Assembly: GCA_002369075.1 (NCBI GenBank)
Contig: DFEG01000030.1
Span: forward strand, 1-17,653
Source: Bacteroidales bacterium UBA3808
Lineage (GTDB): Bacteria > Bacteroidota > Bacteroidia > Bacteroidales > Paludibacteraceae
Direction: 5' to 3'
DNA length: 17,653 bases
In this document: positions 7,465 to 13,532 of the stretch, piece after piece
Position numbering within the stretch: the stretch's first letter is position 1
How the letters are laid out: the number at the start of each line of letters is the position of its first letter
The notes under the pieces: model-generated
What the model saw: only the letters and a program-made list of their open reading frames with translations
Databases searched by the model: none
What the model was told of the DNA's origin: nothing
Made by a program: the position numbers and the translations under genes

Positions 7465-8044
7465 CGCAATGAAAACTCTCACCAACGGCATCCTCAAAGA
7501 GAACCCGACTTTTGCGTTGGTGCTCGGTATGTGTCCGACACTCGCCACAACCACCAGTGCCGTTAACGGTATGTCCATGGGTCTCGCTACGCTGTTCGTG
7601 CTCGTCTGCTCGAACGTAGTGATCTCCCTTCTCAAGAATGTGATCCCCGATAAGGTGCGTATCCCGGCGTTCATCGTGGTCATCGCTACGTTCGTGACGA
7701 TGGTGCAACTGGTGATGCAGGCTTACCTGCCGGGTATCTACGACGTGTTAGGTCTGTTCATCCCGCTGATCGTGGTGAACTGTATCGTGCTCGGTCGTGC
7801 CGAGGCGTTTGCCGCCAAGAACACCGTGGGTCTCTCCGCTCTGGACGGTCTGGGCATGGGTCTTGGTTTCACCCTCTCGCTGACCGTACTGGGTGTTATC
7901 CGCGAGTTCCTGGGCGCAGGTACCGTCTTCGGTTTGACCATCTATAGCAGCCAGTTCGCGGCGCTGATCTTCGTACTCGCACCGGGTGCGTTCATCTGCC
8001 TCGCCTACCTCATGGCAGCTGTCAACAAACTGCAGAAAAAATGA
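7457..8044 (+). CDS. rnfE: Rnf complex membrane subunit RnfE
   Basis: RnfE (195 residues) is one of two related membrane subunits, RnfA and RnfE, that pair in inverted topology and hold an intramembrane [2Fe-2S] cluster between them. Six hydrophobic helices are visible. The two family half-motifs carrying the cluster cysteines are present: LGMCPTLATT with C26, and VVNCIVLGRAEAFA with C109. The later GLGFTLSLTVLGVIREFLG segment is also typical. The start overlaps the end of rnfG by 8 bases and has a GGAGG upstream. It is followed by a 34-base A/T-rich spacer and rnfA. Confidence 0.97.
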   Translation: MSNAMKTLTNGILKENPTFALVLGMCPTLATTTSAVNGMSMGLATLFVLVCSNVVISLLKNVIPDKVRIPAFIVVIATFVTMVQLVMQAYLPGIYDVLGLFIPLIVVNCIVLGRAEAFAAKNTVGLSALDGLGMGLGFTLSLTVLGVIREFLGAGTVFGLTIYSSQFAALIFVLAPGAFICLAYLMAAVNKLQKK

Positions 8045-8078
8045 ACAAATGGTAAATGACTAAATTGTAAATAGCTTT

Positions 8079-8681
8079 ATGGTATATTTTCTGATATTCA
8101 TTTCAGCGATATTCGTTAATAATATCGTATTGAGCCAGTTCCTGGGCATCTGCCCGTTCCTGGGTGTAAGTAAGAAGATTGACACCGCTTTAGGTATGGG
8201 TGCAGCCGTTACGTTCGTGCTCACACTCGCTACGGTCGTTACCTACCTTCTGCAGAAGTTATTGGTTCTTTGGGGCGTTGAGTTCCTTCAGACCATCCTC
8301 TTCATCCTCGTCATCGCTGCTCTCGTGCAGATGATTGAGATCATGCTGAAGAAAGTGTCTCCGGCATTGTATCAGGCACTGGGTGTGTTCCTGCCGCTGA
8401 TCACCACCAACTGCTGTATTCTCGGTGTGGCTCTTATCGTAGCCGACCAGAACAAGCTGCTGGCTAAACTGCCGCTGGGCGCCGAGTACGGTCTGCTCTC
8501 CGGTACCGTTTACGCTTTTGCTACGGCAGTCGGCTTCGCTCTTGCGCTGATTCTGTTCGCAGGTATCCGCGAGCAGCTGGCACTCAACAAAGTGCCCGAG
8601 GCGATGAAGGGCACTCCGATCGCTCTGCTGACCGCAGGTCTCCTCGCCATGGCCTTCATGGGCTTCAGCGGTGTAGTTTAA
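8079..8681 (+). CDS. rnfA: Rnf complex membrane subunit RnfA
   Basis: RnfA (200 residues) is the partner of RnfE in the ion-pumping core and has six hydrophobic helices. It shows the family pattern VNNIVLSQFLGICPFLGVSK with C25, and PLITTNCCILGVAL with C112 and C113, which with RnfE ligate the shared [2Fe-2S] cluster. It is the last gene of the operon. Its leader is a spacer of degenerate AAATGGTAAATGACTAAATTG words without a Shine-Dalgarno site. Past its TAA stop lies an unusual block of CTAG repeats and paired palindromes. Confidence 0.97.
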   Translation: MVYFLIFISAIFVNNIVLSQFLGICPFLGVSKKIDTALGMGAAVTFVLTLATVVTYLLQKLLVLWGVEFLQTILFILVIAALVQMIEIMLKKVSPALYQALGVFLPLITTNCCILGVALIVADQNKLLAKLPLGAEYGLLSGTVYAFATAVGFALALILFAGIREQLALNKVPEAMKGTPIALLTAGLLAMAFMGFSGVV

Positions 8682-8692
8682 TAATTATAGGA

Positions 8693-8732
8693 CCCTAGTA
8701 TCCTAGGGCTCTAGTATTCTAGTTTCCTAGTC
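8693..8732. repeat. Five CTAG words at an exact 8-base period after rnfA
   Basis: Degenerate 8-base units CCCTAGTA, TCCTAGGG, CTCTAGTA, TTCTAGTT and TCCTAGTC follow one another. The CTAG cores start at 8695, 8703, 8711, 8719 and 8727. CTAG is self-complementary, so the block reads similarly on both strands. Confidence 0.92.
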
Positions 8733-8740
8733 CCTCACAC

Positions 8741-8777
8741 ACATACGCGCGTATTTTAACAAGGTACGCGCGTATGT
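8741..8777. repeat. Paired 10-base palindromes, 21 bases apart, forming a 13-base hairpin
   Basis: TACGCGCGTA, itself a perfect palindrome, occurs at 8744-8753 and 8765-8774. Flanking bases extend the pair into a 13-base inverted repeat (8741-8753 and 8765-8777) around an 11-base loop. It could end the rnf transcript, but no T-run follows. The 21-base spacing equals two helical turns, as for a tandem protein-binding site. Confidence 0.8.
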
Positions 8778-8851
8778 TGTTACGGAGGAAGTAATATACA
8801 TTTCTTAATAAATAGCTTACTCCCATTAAGAAAACACACTGTATTTGGTTG

Positions 8852-8865
8852 TATCGCTTGCGATA
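8852..8865. promoter_or_regulatory. Candidate operator on the gpx -33 element
   Basis: TATCGC-TT-GCGATA is a perfect six-base-arm inverted repeat centred on the TTG used as the -33 element. Its core CGCTTGCG is shared with the rseC promoter at the same place. Confidence 0.5.
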
Positions 8866-8888
8866 TTAAGATATTTGTATTACCTTTG
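8858..8888 (+). promoter_or_regulatory. gpx promoter
   Basis: The -7 box TACCTTTG is at 8881-8888, and TTG at 8858-8860 lies 20 bases upstream. Transcription should start near 8895, about 42 bases before the first ATG. Confidence 0.8.
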
Positions 8889-8901
8889 TACTCGATTTAA
8901 G

Positions 8902-8911
8902 TCGCGAGCGA
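8902..8911. promoter_or_regulatory. Second candidate operator in the gpx leader
   Basis: TCGC-GA-GCGA matches the form TCGC-NN-GCGA of the site on the -33 element, 48 bases downstream centre to centre. It lies just past the expected start site. The outer bases also make a 10-base inverted repeat with the first site: TTGTATCGCT at 8849-8858 and AGCGATACAA at 8907-8916. Confidence 0.45.
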
Positions 8912-8936
8912 TACAAATTACCCGAAGACTGAATAT

Positions 8937-9509
8937 ATGAAACATTTATTAATTATATTACTTACAGTTATGAACATCTATGATTTTACGGTGCTGGACA
9001 CCAAGAAGAATGAGGTTAAGTTGGACGAGTACAAAGGCAAAGTCCTTTTAGTGGTCAATACCGCTACGGGTTGCGGATTCACGCCGCAGTACGAGGCATT
9101 GGAGAACCTCTATAAGAAATACAAAGACCAAGGTTTGGTAATCCTTGATTTCCCTTGTAATCAGTTTGGCCAGCAGGCTCCCGGCACGGAGGAAGAGATT
9201 GTTTCTTTCTGCCAGTTGAAGTACAAAGTATCCTTCCCGCAATTTGCAAAGATTGAGGTGAACGGCGAGAACGAGAGCCCGGTATTTACGTATCTCAAGG
9301 AGAACGGTCCGGAGGAAAAATACGAAGGCTTTAAAGCCAAGGCTACCGCAACGATGCTCAAAGGCATCAGCAAGACGTTCAAGAAAGAGAATGATATCCG
9401 TTGGAATTTCACCAAGTTCCTCGTGGACCGCGAGGGTAATGTAGTCGGTCGTTTCGCTCCGACCACCAAGCCCGAAGACATCGAGGCAGAAATAGTAAAA
9501 CTGCTCTAA
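8937..9509 (+). CDS. Glutathione peroxidase family thiol peroxidase
   Basis: The enzyme reduces hydroperoxides. Active-site residues are readable (numbered from the ATG at 8937): peroxidatic C46 in TATGCGFTPQY, Q80 in DFPCNQFGQQAPG, and W156-N157 in IRWNFTKFLV. C92 in SFCQLKYKVSFPQF sits where the resolving cysteine of yeast Gpx3/Orp1 lies. This points to a cysteine, thioredoxin-dependent, monomeric type rather than a selenoenzyme. The length is 190 residues. Residues 1-11 (MKHLLIILLTV) look like a stub of a signal sequence; the ATG at 8970, giving MNIYDFTVLD, matches the usual cytosolic start and may be the true one. Its promoter has candidate operators; the small gene at 9536 lies 26 bases downstream. 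Confidence 0.93.
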   Translation: MKHLLIILLTVMNIYDFTVLDTKKNEVKLDEYKGKVLLVVNTATGCGFTPQYEALENLYKKYKDQGLVILDFPCNQFGQQAPGTEEEIVSFCQLKYKVSFPQFAKIEVNGENESPVFTYLKENGPEEKYEGFKAKATATMLKGISKTFKKENDIRWNFTKFLVDREGNVVGRFAPTTKPEDIEAEIVKLL

Positions 9510-9512
9510 ATT

Positions 9513-9533
9513 GTAATTCGTAATTCATAATTT
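9513..9533. repeat. 7-base tandem repeat before the small HTH gene
   Basis: Three 7-base units, GTAATTC, GTAATTC and ATAATTT, end two bases before the ATG at 9536. Confidence 0.85.
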
Positions 9534-9535
9534 CC

Positions 9536-9709
9536 ATGAAGGAGCAAGTATTAGCTGCCATGCGTGCAGCAGGCAAGCCGGTTTCGGCAGGCGAGGTAAC
9601 CACTGCGCTCGGAGCGGACCGCAAAGAGGTGGACAAAGCCTTTGCCGAACTCAAGAAAGAAGGCGCCATCGTTTCGCCCGTCCGTTGCAAATGGGCGCCC
9701 GCCAACTAA
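9536..9709 (+). CDS. Small winged-helix-like DNA-binding protein (57 residues)
   Basis: A 57-codon frame starts MKEQVLAAMRAAGKPVSAGE and ends RCKWAPAN before TAA. The order fits a bare winged helix: helix 1 (2-11), a turn with GKPVSAGEV, helix 2 (about 18-24), recognition helix (DRKEVDKAFAELKKEG, 28-43), and a wing (AIVSPVRCKW). Similar stand-alone proteins of about 60 residues annotated as transcriptional regulators occur in Bacteroidales, as I remember. It has no visible sensing domain. It shares the gpx transcript and the terminator at 9741, so it may control, or respond with, the peroxidase; that is inference. Codon use matches its neighbours. Confidence 0.8.
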   Translation: MKEQVLAAMRAAGKPVSAGEVTTALGADRKEVDKAFAELKKEGAIVSPVRCKWAPAN

Positions 9710-9740
9710 TTTATAGCGAGTAGTTCTGTTAAATCCGAAG

Positions 9741-9773
9741 GAGGGTGTGTTTCATAAACACACTCTCTTTTTT
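9741..9773 (+). terminator. Rho-independent terminator of the gpx operon
   Basis: The 12-base arms GAGGGTGTGTTT (9741-9752) and AAACACACTCTC (9756-9767) pair with one G-U, around the loop CAT. TTTTTT (9768-9773) follows directly. Confidence 0.9.
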
Positions 9774-9790
9774 CGTCCTCATTCAGTTTT

Positions 9791-9823
9791 TTTTGCATAT
9801 ATGCATTTTTTTTTGTACCTTTG
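9791..9823 (+). promoter_or_regulatory. Promoter of the VanX-like dipeptidase gene
   Basis: The -7 box TACCTTTG is at 9816-9823. TTTTG ends at 9795, 20 bases upstream. A palindrome GCATATATGC (9795-9804) lies in the spacer. Transcription should start near 9830. Confidence 0.8.
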
Positions 9824-9846
9824 CAGCGTTTTTAATAAATATCGCT

Positions 9847-10548
9847 ATGCGAAACTCATTCTTACTCTTGGCATTGGCGTCCGTTCTGATGCTCTCGTGC
9901 CAAAAACAACAACCCGCTCCCGAGCCGGAGAAAGACAGCAGTGCGTTTGTCAATCTGACAGACATCATTCCCGATGCGATTTTGGAGATCCGCTATTACA
10001 GCACCTATAATTTCGTAGGCGAACGCATCGACGGCTACGAGCAGCCGGTGGCGCTCATGACACGCCAGGCGGCAGACTCACTCAAAGCCGTCAGCGATGA
10101 ACTGAAATCGTATGGCTACCGCCTCAAGATTTGGGACACCTACCGCCCGCAGACTGCCGTCAACCATTTCATCCGCTGGGCGGAGAACGTGCAGGACACG
10201 GCGATGAAGAAGATTTTCTACCCCATGGTGGACAAGTCGCTGCTCTTTGAGCAAGGCTATATCTACGCGCGCTCATCCCATTCGCGCGGTTCGACGGTGG
10301 ACCTGACGCTCATCGATGCGGCTACAGGCAAGGAGTTGGACATGGGCTCGCCCTTCGACTGGTTCGGCGAGGAGAGCCATCCGGACTACCCCTGCAAACT
10401 CTACCGCCAGTCCGAGAACCGCCTCACCTTGCGCAAAGCGATGCTCCGTCACGGCTTTGAGCCGATAGACAGCGAGTGGTGGCATTTCACCCTCCGCAAC
10501 GAGCCTTTCCCCGATACCTATTTTGATTTTCCAGTAAGGCAATTATAG
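9847..10548 (+). CDS. D-alanyl-D-alanine dipeptidase, VanX/DdpX family lipoprotein
   Basis: This zinc dipeptidase of peptidase family M15D cleaves D-Ala-D-Ala. The 233-residue protein opens with a lipoprotein signal, and the lipobox LMLSC puts the lipid on C18. The mature part shows the family's order: LEIRYYSTYNFVGERIDGY (46-64), WDTYRP with R100, zinc ligands H145 and D152 in SSHSRGSTVDLTL, and catalytic E210 with ligand H213 in DSEWWHF. All residues needed for activity are present. As an envelope lipoprotein it more likely recycles peptidoglycan fragments than gives vancomycin resistance; no vanH, vanA or vanRS genes are here. The ATG at 9847 is chosen because earlier in-frame starts precede the promoter. 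Confidence 0.92.
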   Translation: MRNSFLLLALASVLMLSCQKQQPAPEPEKDSSAFVNLTDIIPDAILEIRYYSTYNFVGERIDGYEQPVALMTRQAADSLKAVSDELKSYGYRLKIWDTYRPQTAVNHFIRWAENVQDTAMKKIFYPMVDKSLLFEQGYIYARSSHSRGSTVDLTLIDAATGKELDMGSPFDWFGEESHPDYPCKLYRQSENRLTLRKAMLRHGFEPIDSEWWHFTLRNEPFPDTYFDFPVRQL

Positions 10549-10551
10549 GCA

Positions 10552-10801
10552 ATGACCGCTCCCAAGCTACATACCGACGCGCTGCACCGTATGGCGTATG
10601 CCACGGACGCGAGTGCCTATCGCGAGATGCCGCTGGCAGTATCGTACCCCAAGACGGAGGACGACCAGCGTGCGCTGATAGACGAAGCACCTCAGTGCCT
10701 CGCCCCTGACCGACGCCGCCCGTGCATCACTTCGTCCGCAGGTGAAGGAACTCATCGAAGAACCCACCACCCGCGGCTTCCGCATCAAACTGATTGTATG
10801 A
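10552..10801 (+). pseudogene. Scar: N-terminus of an FAD-linked oxidase joined to an unknown C-terminal fragment
   Basis: The first part (10552-10686) reads MTAPKLHTDALHRMAYATDA and on to PLAVSYPKTEDDQRALIDEA. That matches the opening of the large FAD-binding/Fe-S oxidases (GlcD/D-lactate dehydrogenase type), which in Bacteroidales run to roughly 900 residues or more. After about 45 residues the similarity stops. In another frame, 10685-10801 reads as a plausible protein end, SPLTDAARASLRPQVKELIE to RGFRIKLIV and a TGA, which I cannot assign. This looks like a large internal deletion that fused two gene ends. It starts 3 bases after the dipeptidase stop. No promoter box for the next gene is evident here. 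Confidence 0.65.
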
Positions 10802-10834
10802 TATTCAGGGTCTAACATCAAATTCTATACTCAC

Positions 10835-12202
10835 ATGGTACACGATCTTTACATTCTGATGATCACAGCAGGCATCGTAGCCCTGCTGTTCAAGCTGCTC
10901 AAGCAGCCCGTTGTTTTAGGCTACATCGTAGCCGGAGTATTAGTCGGACCGCATCTTTTCGGCGAGAAACTCGTCGAGATGGAGAATGTCGAGACCTGGG
11001 GCAATATCGGAGTCCTCTTCGTGCTCTTCTGTATCGGTCTGGAGTTCCGTCTCAAGAATCTCTTTGAGTCCGGCAAGGTCGCGCTCATCGGTGTCGCTAC
11101 TATTGTCATCGGCATGCTGCTGCTGGGCTTCGGGGTCGGCAAATCCGCCGAACTGAACACCATGAACTCGCTTTTCCTCGCCGCCATGCTCTGCATGTCT
11201 TCTACCACGATTGTCATGAAAGCCGTGGACGAAGCAGGACTGTCCAAAGCACGTTTTGTCAAGGGTGCCACCTCTATTCTCATCTTCGAGGATATAGTGG
11301 CGGTTGTTCTCATGGTCTTGCTCTCCAGCGTCGCCGTCAAGAATAGTTTCGAAGGCTCCGTCTTGCTGGAGAAAGTAGGTGTGCTGGCGGTAACGCTTGT
11401 CGTCTGGTTCGTCGTCGGAATCCTGATTATCCCTACGCTATTCCGGTGGGTGCGCCCCTATCTCAACGATGAGATTCTAATTGTCCTTTCGCTCGGCCTG
11501 TGCCTCGGAATGGTGCTGACTGCCGAAGAAGCGGGATTCAGCTCCGCACTCGGCGCGTTCGTCATGGGTATGATACTTGCCGAGACCAAAGAGGCGCACC
11601 GTATCGAACATCTCATGGCACCGCTCAAAAATGTCTTTGCCGCTATCTTCTTTGTCTCGGTGGGAATGATGATTAACCCTGCCTCGCTCGTAACCTACTG
11701 GTCCTCAATCCTCTATGTCGCGTTGGTGATCATCGTTGGTATGATTCTCTTCGGCACGCTCGGTTGCTGGTGGGGTGGTGAGACGCTCAAAGATGCCATG
11801 CAGACAGGCTTCGCTTTCGTCCAGATCGGCGAGTTCTCCTTCATCATCGCAGCACTCGGTTCCAAACTGGGCGTCACGGATCCCGTCATCTATCCCATCA
11901 TCGTCGCTGCTTCCGTGCTCACCACGTTCCTCACGCCCTATATTATGAAGGCGTCCGTGCCGTGCTATAACTTCATTTACAACCATGCCTCGCCGCACCT
12001 CAAAGCTAAGATTGATGCGCGAGAGAAACAAGTGGAAGAGGCGGAGAAAGCGGCCGCTGCGGCTACTCAAAATGAAGGATCGTCCTCTGCCGACAAGGTG
12101 CGCCATGCCGTGCGCAAAACAGTCGTCACCAAGCGCGTCGTTGATCTCTTCTTCCGGAACATGTCCGAGAATGACCAGCCAGCTGAACAACCTGAGAAAT
12201 AA
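10835..12202 (+). CDS. CPA2-family cation:proton antiporter (Kef-like) without RCK domain
   Basis: The 455-residue membrane protein has about 12 hydrophobic segments up to residue 385. Family landmarks are KQPVVLGYIVAGVLVGPH (23-40), LFVLFCIGLEF (61-71) and CMSSTTIVMKAVDE (120-133). The ion-binding helix carries E152-D153 in LIFEDIVAVVLM, where KefB/C have Gln-Asp and NapA has Asp-Asp. FSSALGAFVMGMILAETKE comes later. It should exchange K+ or Na+ for H+ across the inner membrane; the ion is not predictable. Kef proteins usually end in a cytosolic RCK/TrkA domain. Here there is only a charged, Ala/Glu-rich tail of about 65 residues with coiled-coil character. The tail shows no sign of a frameshift. 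Confidence 0.88.
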   Translation: MVHDLYILMITAGIVALLFKLLKQPVVLGYIVAGVLVGPHLFGEKLVEMENVETWGNIGVLFVLFCIGLEFRLKNLFESGKVALIGVATIVIGMLLLGFGVGKSAELNTMNSLFLAAMLCMSSTTIVMKAVDEAGLSKARFVKGATSILIFEDIVAVVLMVLLSSVAVKNSFEGSVLLEKVGVLAVTLVVWFVVGILIIPTLFRWVRPYLNDEILIVLSLGLCLGMVLTAEEAGFSSALGAFVMGMILAETKEAHRIEHLMAPLKNVFAAIFFVSVGMMINPASLVTYWSSILYVALVIIVGMILFGTLGCWWGGETLKDAMQTGFAFVQIGEFSFIIAALGSKLGVTDPVIYPIIVAASVLTTFLTPYIMKASVPCYNFIYNHASPHLKAKIDAREKQVEEAEKAAAAATQNEGSSSADKVRHAVRKTVVTKRVVDLFFRNMSENDQPAEQPEK

Positions 12203-12254
12203 GAATCATTTTTGGACTGCTAATAGCCGTTCCTCAATGGAATGTTTCATAAAA

Positions 12255-12292
12255 TGAACCCCAAAAGTTTTGTGTGCAACTTTTGGGGTTCA
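12255..12292. terminator. Strong 15-base hairpin between convergent genes
   Basis: TGAACCCCAAAAGTT (12255-12269) and AACTTTTGGGGTTCA (12278-12292) are perfectly complementary around an 8-base loop. On the minus strand ATTTTATG follows the stem; on the plus strand the next T-run is at about 12308. It probably ends both the antiporter and the lipoprotein transcripts. Hairpins of this type are also seen at transposon ends in the phylum, but no transposase is near. Confidence 0.7.
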
Positions 12293-12352
12293 CCTCATGT
12301 GGCGCTTTTTTTATGTTGATAAGCCATCTAAGACTTACCTATCGTCTGATTC

Positions 12353-12757
12353 TTATTTGAAAGTGTATTCACAGAATTCAGACGGGTTCTGAGGATTCTT
12401 GCTGTTGGAATGTTTGAGCGTTACCTTCAGGCCGGTGAGTTTGATGGCAGCTTTGTCATTGAGAGTTTGAGCAGAAATCGAAGCAGCCTCAAAAGCCGCT
12501 TTCATCTCTGCTTTCGCCTTAGTCTCCGTGGAATTGATCATAAATGTTTTTCCACCTTCTGTAACCGGCTTTGCTACCTTGCTAAGCTCATTGATAAACA
12601 GTTGCTCATAGGTGAGCTGATAGAGCATTGCGTCACCCGACTCAACTGCGGATGCGTCATAACCTAGGTCGAAAATCTGGCTTTCTACCGTCTCGTTGCA
12701 AGCGGTGAAACCAAACATAGCCACACAGGCCATCAATGCAAAAAGAATCTTTTTCAT
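12353..12757 (-). CDS. Small lipoprotein, unknown function (134 residues)
   Basis: The protein has a lipoprotein signal, MKKILFALMACVAMFGFTAC, with the lipid on C20. The mature part of about 114 residues is mostly charged and helical in character up to about residue 105 (NELSKVAKPVTEGGKTFMIN, then KAKAEMKAAFEAASISAQTL). It ends with a beta-like segment (IKLTGLKVTLKHSN) and CEYTFK. I recognise no domain. It is the last of four lipoprotein genes on one strand, 33 bases after its neighbour. Its 5' leader and first dozen codons are nearly identical to those of that neighbour. An envelope location is likely; nothing more is supported. Confidence 0.85.
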   Translation of the reverse strand: MKKILFALMACVAMFGFTACNETVESQIFDLGYDASAVESGDAMLYQLTYEQLFINELSKVAKPVTEGGKTFMINSTETKAKAEMKAAFEAASISAQTLNDKAAIKLTGLKVTLKHSNSKNPQNPSEFCEYTFK

Positions 12758-12777
12758 TGTTGTGATAATTATTGGTT
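12731..12777. repeat. Duplicated leader plus signal-peptide start, copy 1
   Basis: This stretch covers 20 bases upstream of the ATG and the first codons of the last lipoprotein gene. It matches 13166-13212 over 47 bases with one A/G difference. Confidence 0.9.
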
Positions 12778-12790
12778 ATTAGTTATTTCA

Positions 12791-13192
12791 TTACTTCACA
12801 AATTCGCAGACATAAACGTATTGTTTATCCTCCACCAAAGTCAGCGTAACACGCTTGCTTGCTGCGTCATAGACACCATCGTAGATCTTTACGCCGCCCA
12901 TCGGTACACCGCCAACAGCAGCATTGTCAGCATAACGAATCTCAATCTGGTTTCCGTTCATGTCCCATACAAACAGGCTGTTGGTCACCGGCTGATCCAT
13001 GTTTTCCGTTTTAACCTCTTGGGTACACTTGTAATTGGCGTGGAAAGTAACCTGGAAATAGCCTTCTGCATTGCTACATTTATAAACATGTCCGGCTACC
13101 GGCTTGGTTGCTTCATCCGCTTTCTTCTCACAGGATGTAAATCCCGTCATAACAGCGCAGAGCGCCATCAGTGCAAAAAGAATCTTTTTCAT
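12791..13192 (-). CDS. Small lipoprotein, unknown function (133 residues)
   Basis: The lipoprotein signal MKKILFALMALCAVMTGFTS ends at lipidated C21. The mature part reads as a compact beta-rich domain of about 110 residues: GHVYKCSNAEGYFQVTFHAN, LFVWDMNGNQIEIRY, then KIYDGVYDAASKRVTLTLVE and VYVCEFVK at the end. The alternation resembles the lipocalin-like or META-like small lipoproteins of the phylum, but I cannot assign a family. It is third of four genes in the cluster and shares its 5' leader with the fourth. The two mature sequences are not alike, so the likeness is restricted to the leader and signal sequence. Confidence 0.85.
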   Translation of the reverse strand: MKKILFALMALCAVMTGFTSCEKKADEATKPVAGHVYKCSNAEGYFQVTFHANYKCTQEVKTENMDQPVTNSLFVWDMNGNQIEIRYADNAAVGGVPMGGVKIYDGVYDAASKRVTLTLVEDKQYVYVCEFVK

Positions 13193-13212
13193 TGTTGTGA
13201 TAATTATTGGTT
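13166..13212. repeat. Duplicated leader plus signal-peptide start, copy 2
   Basis: This is the partner of 12731-12777. The shared minus-strand text includes AATAATTATCACAACAATG and the codons for MKKILFAL. It may be a recent duplication or gene conversion. Confidence 0.9.
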
Positions 13213-13235
13213 GTTGAATGAATCTTATCTATTTA

Positions 13236-13502
13236 TTATTTATGACAGTTATCCTTGCTTAGGAAAGTCTGCTCGCGGTGAATGCGGGTTACACTGTTAT
13301 CCGAAGGAGCGGCCTGACGAATCTGCTCCAAACGGGCATCTGCCTCCACTCCGGTGCCATAGAAATACTCCTCCTGTACTGCTCCTGATTTATAGGTAGC
13401 ACTGAGTTTCCAACACTGCGCAGCGTTGGGATCACAGGATACTAAGCCGACGGTCAAGGCCATGACTGCAACAGCCATAAGGCTCATAAAAATCTTTTTC
13501 AT
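13236..13502 (-). CDS. Very small lipoprotein, unknown function (88 residues)
   Basis: The lipoprotein signal runs MKKIFMSLMAVAVMALTVGL and ends in VSC with lipidated C23. The mature part has only 65 residues: DPNAAQCWKLSATYKSGAVQ, a Tyr/Glu stretch, GTGVEADARLEQIRQAA, and a C-terminal KDNCHK. Two further cysteines, in QCWK and DNCHK, could form a disulfide in the periplasm. No family was recognised. Spacing to the flanking genes (43 and 30 bases) supports one transcript with them. Confidence 0.8.
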   Translation of the reverse strand: MKKIFMSLMAVAVMALTVGLVSCDPNAAQCWKLSATYKSGAVQEEYFYGTGVEADARLEQIRQAAPSDNSVTRIHREQTFLSKDNCHK

Positions 13503-13532
13503 AATGATTGTTGTTTTATAGAGTTTAACACC

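Noticed and set aside
9745..9846. N-terminal extension of the dipeptidase gene
   Set aside because: It starts in the terminator and passes through the promoter; the ATG at 9847 gives a proper lipoprotein signal.
9847..10548. Vancomycin resistance locus
   Set aside because: The VanX-like enzyme stands alone, without vanH, a vanA-type ligase or vanRS, and is a lipoprotein.
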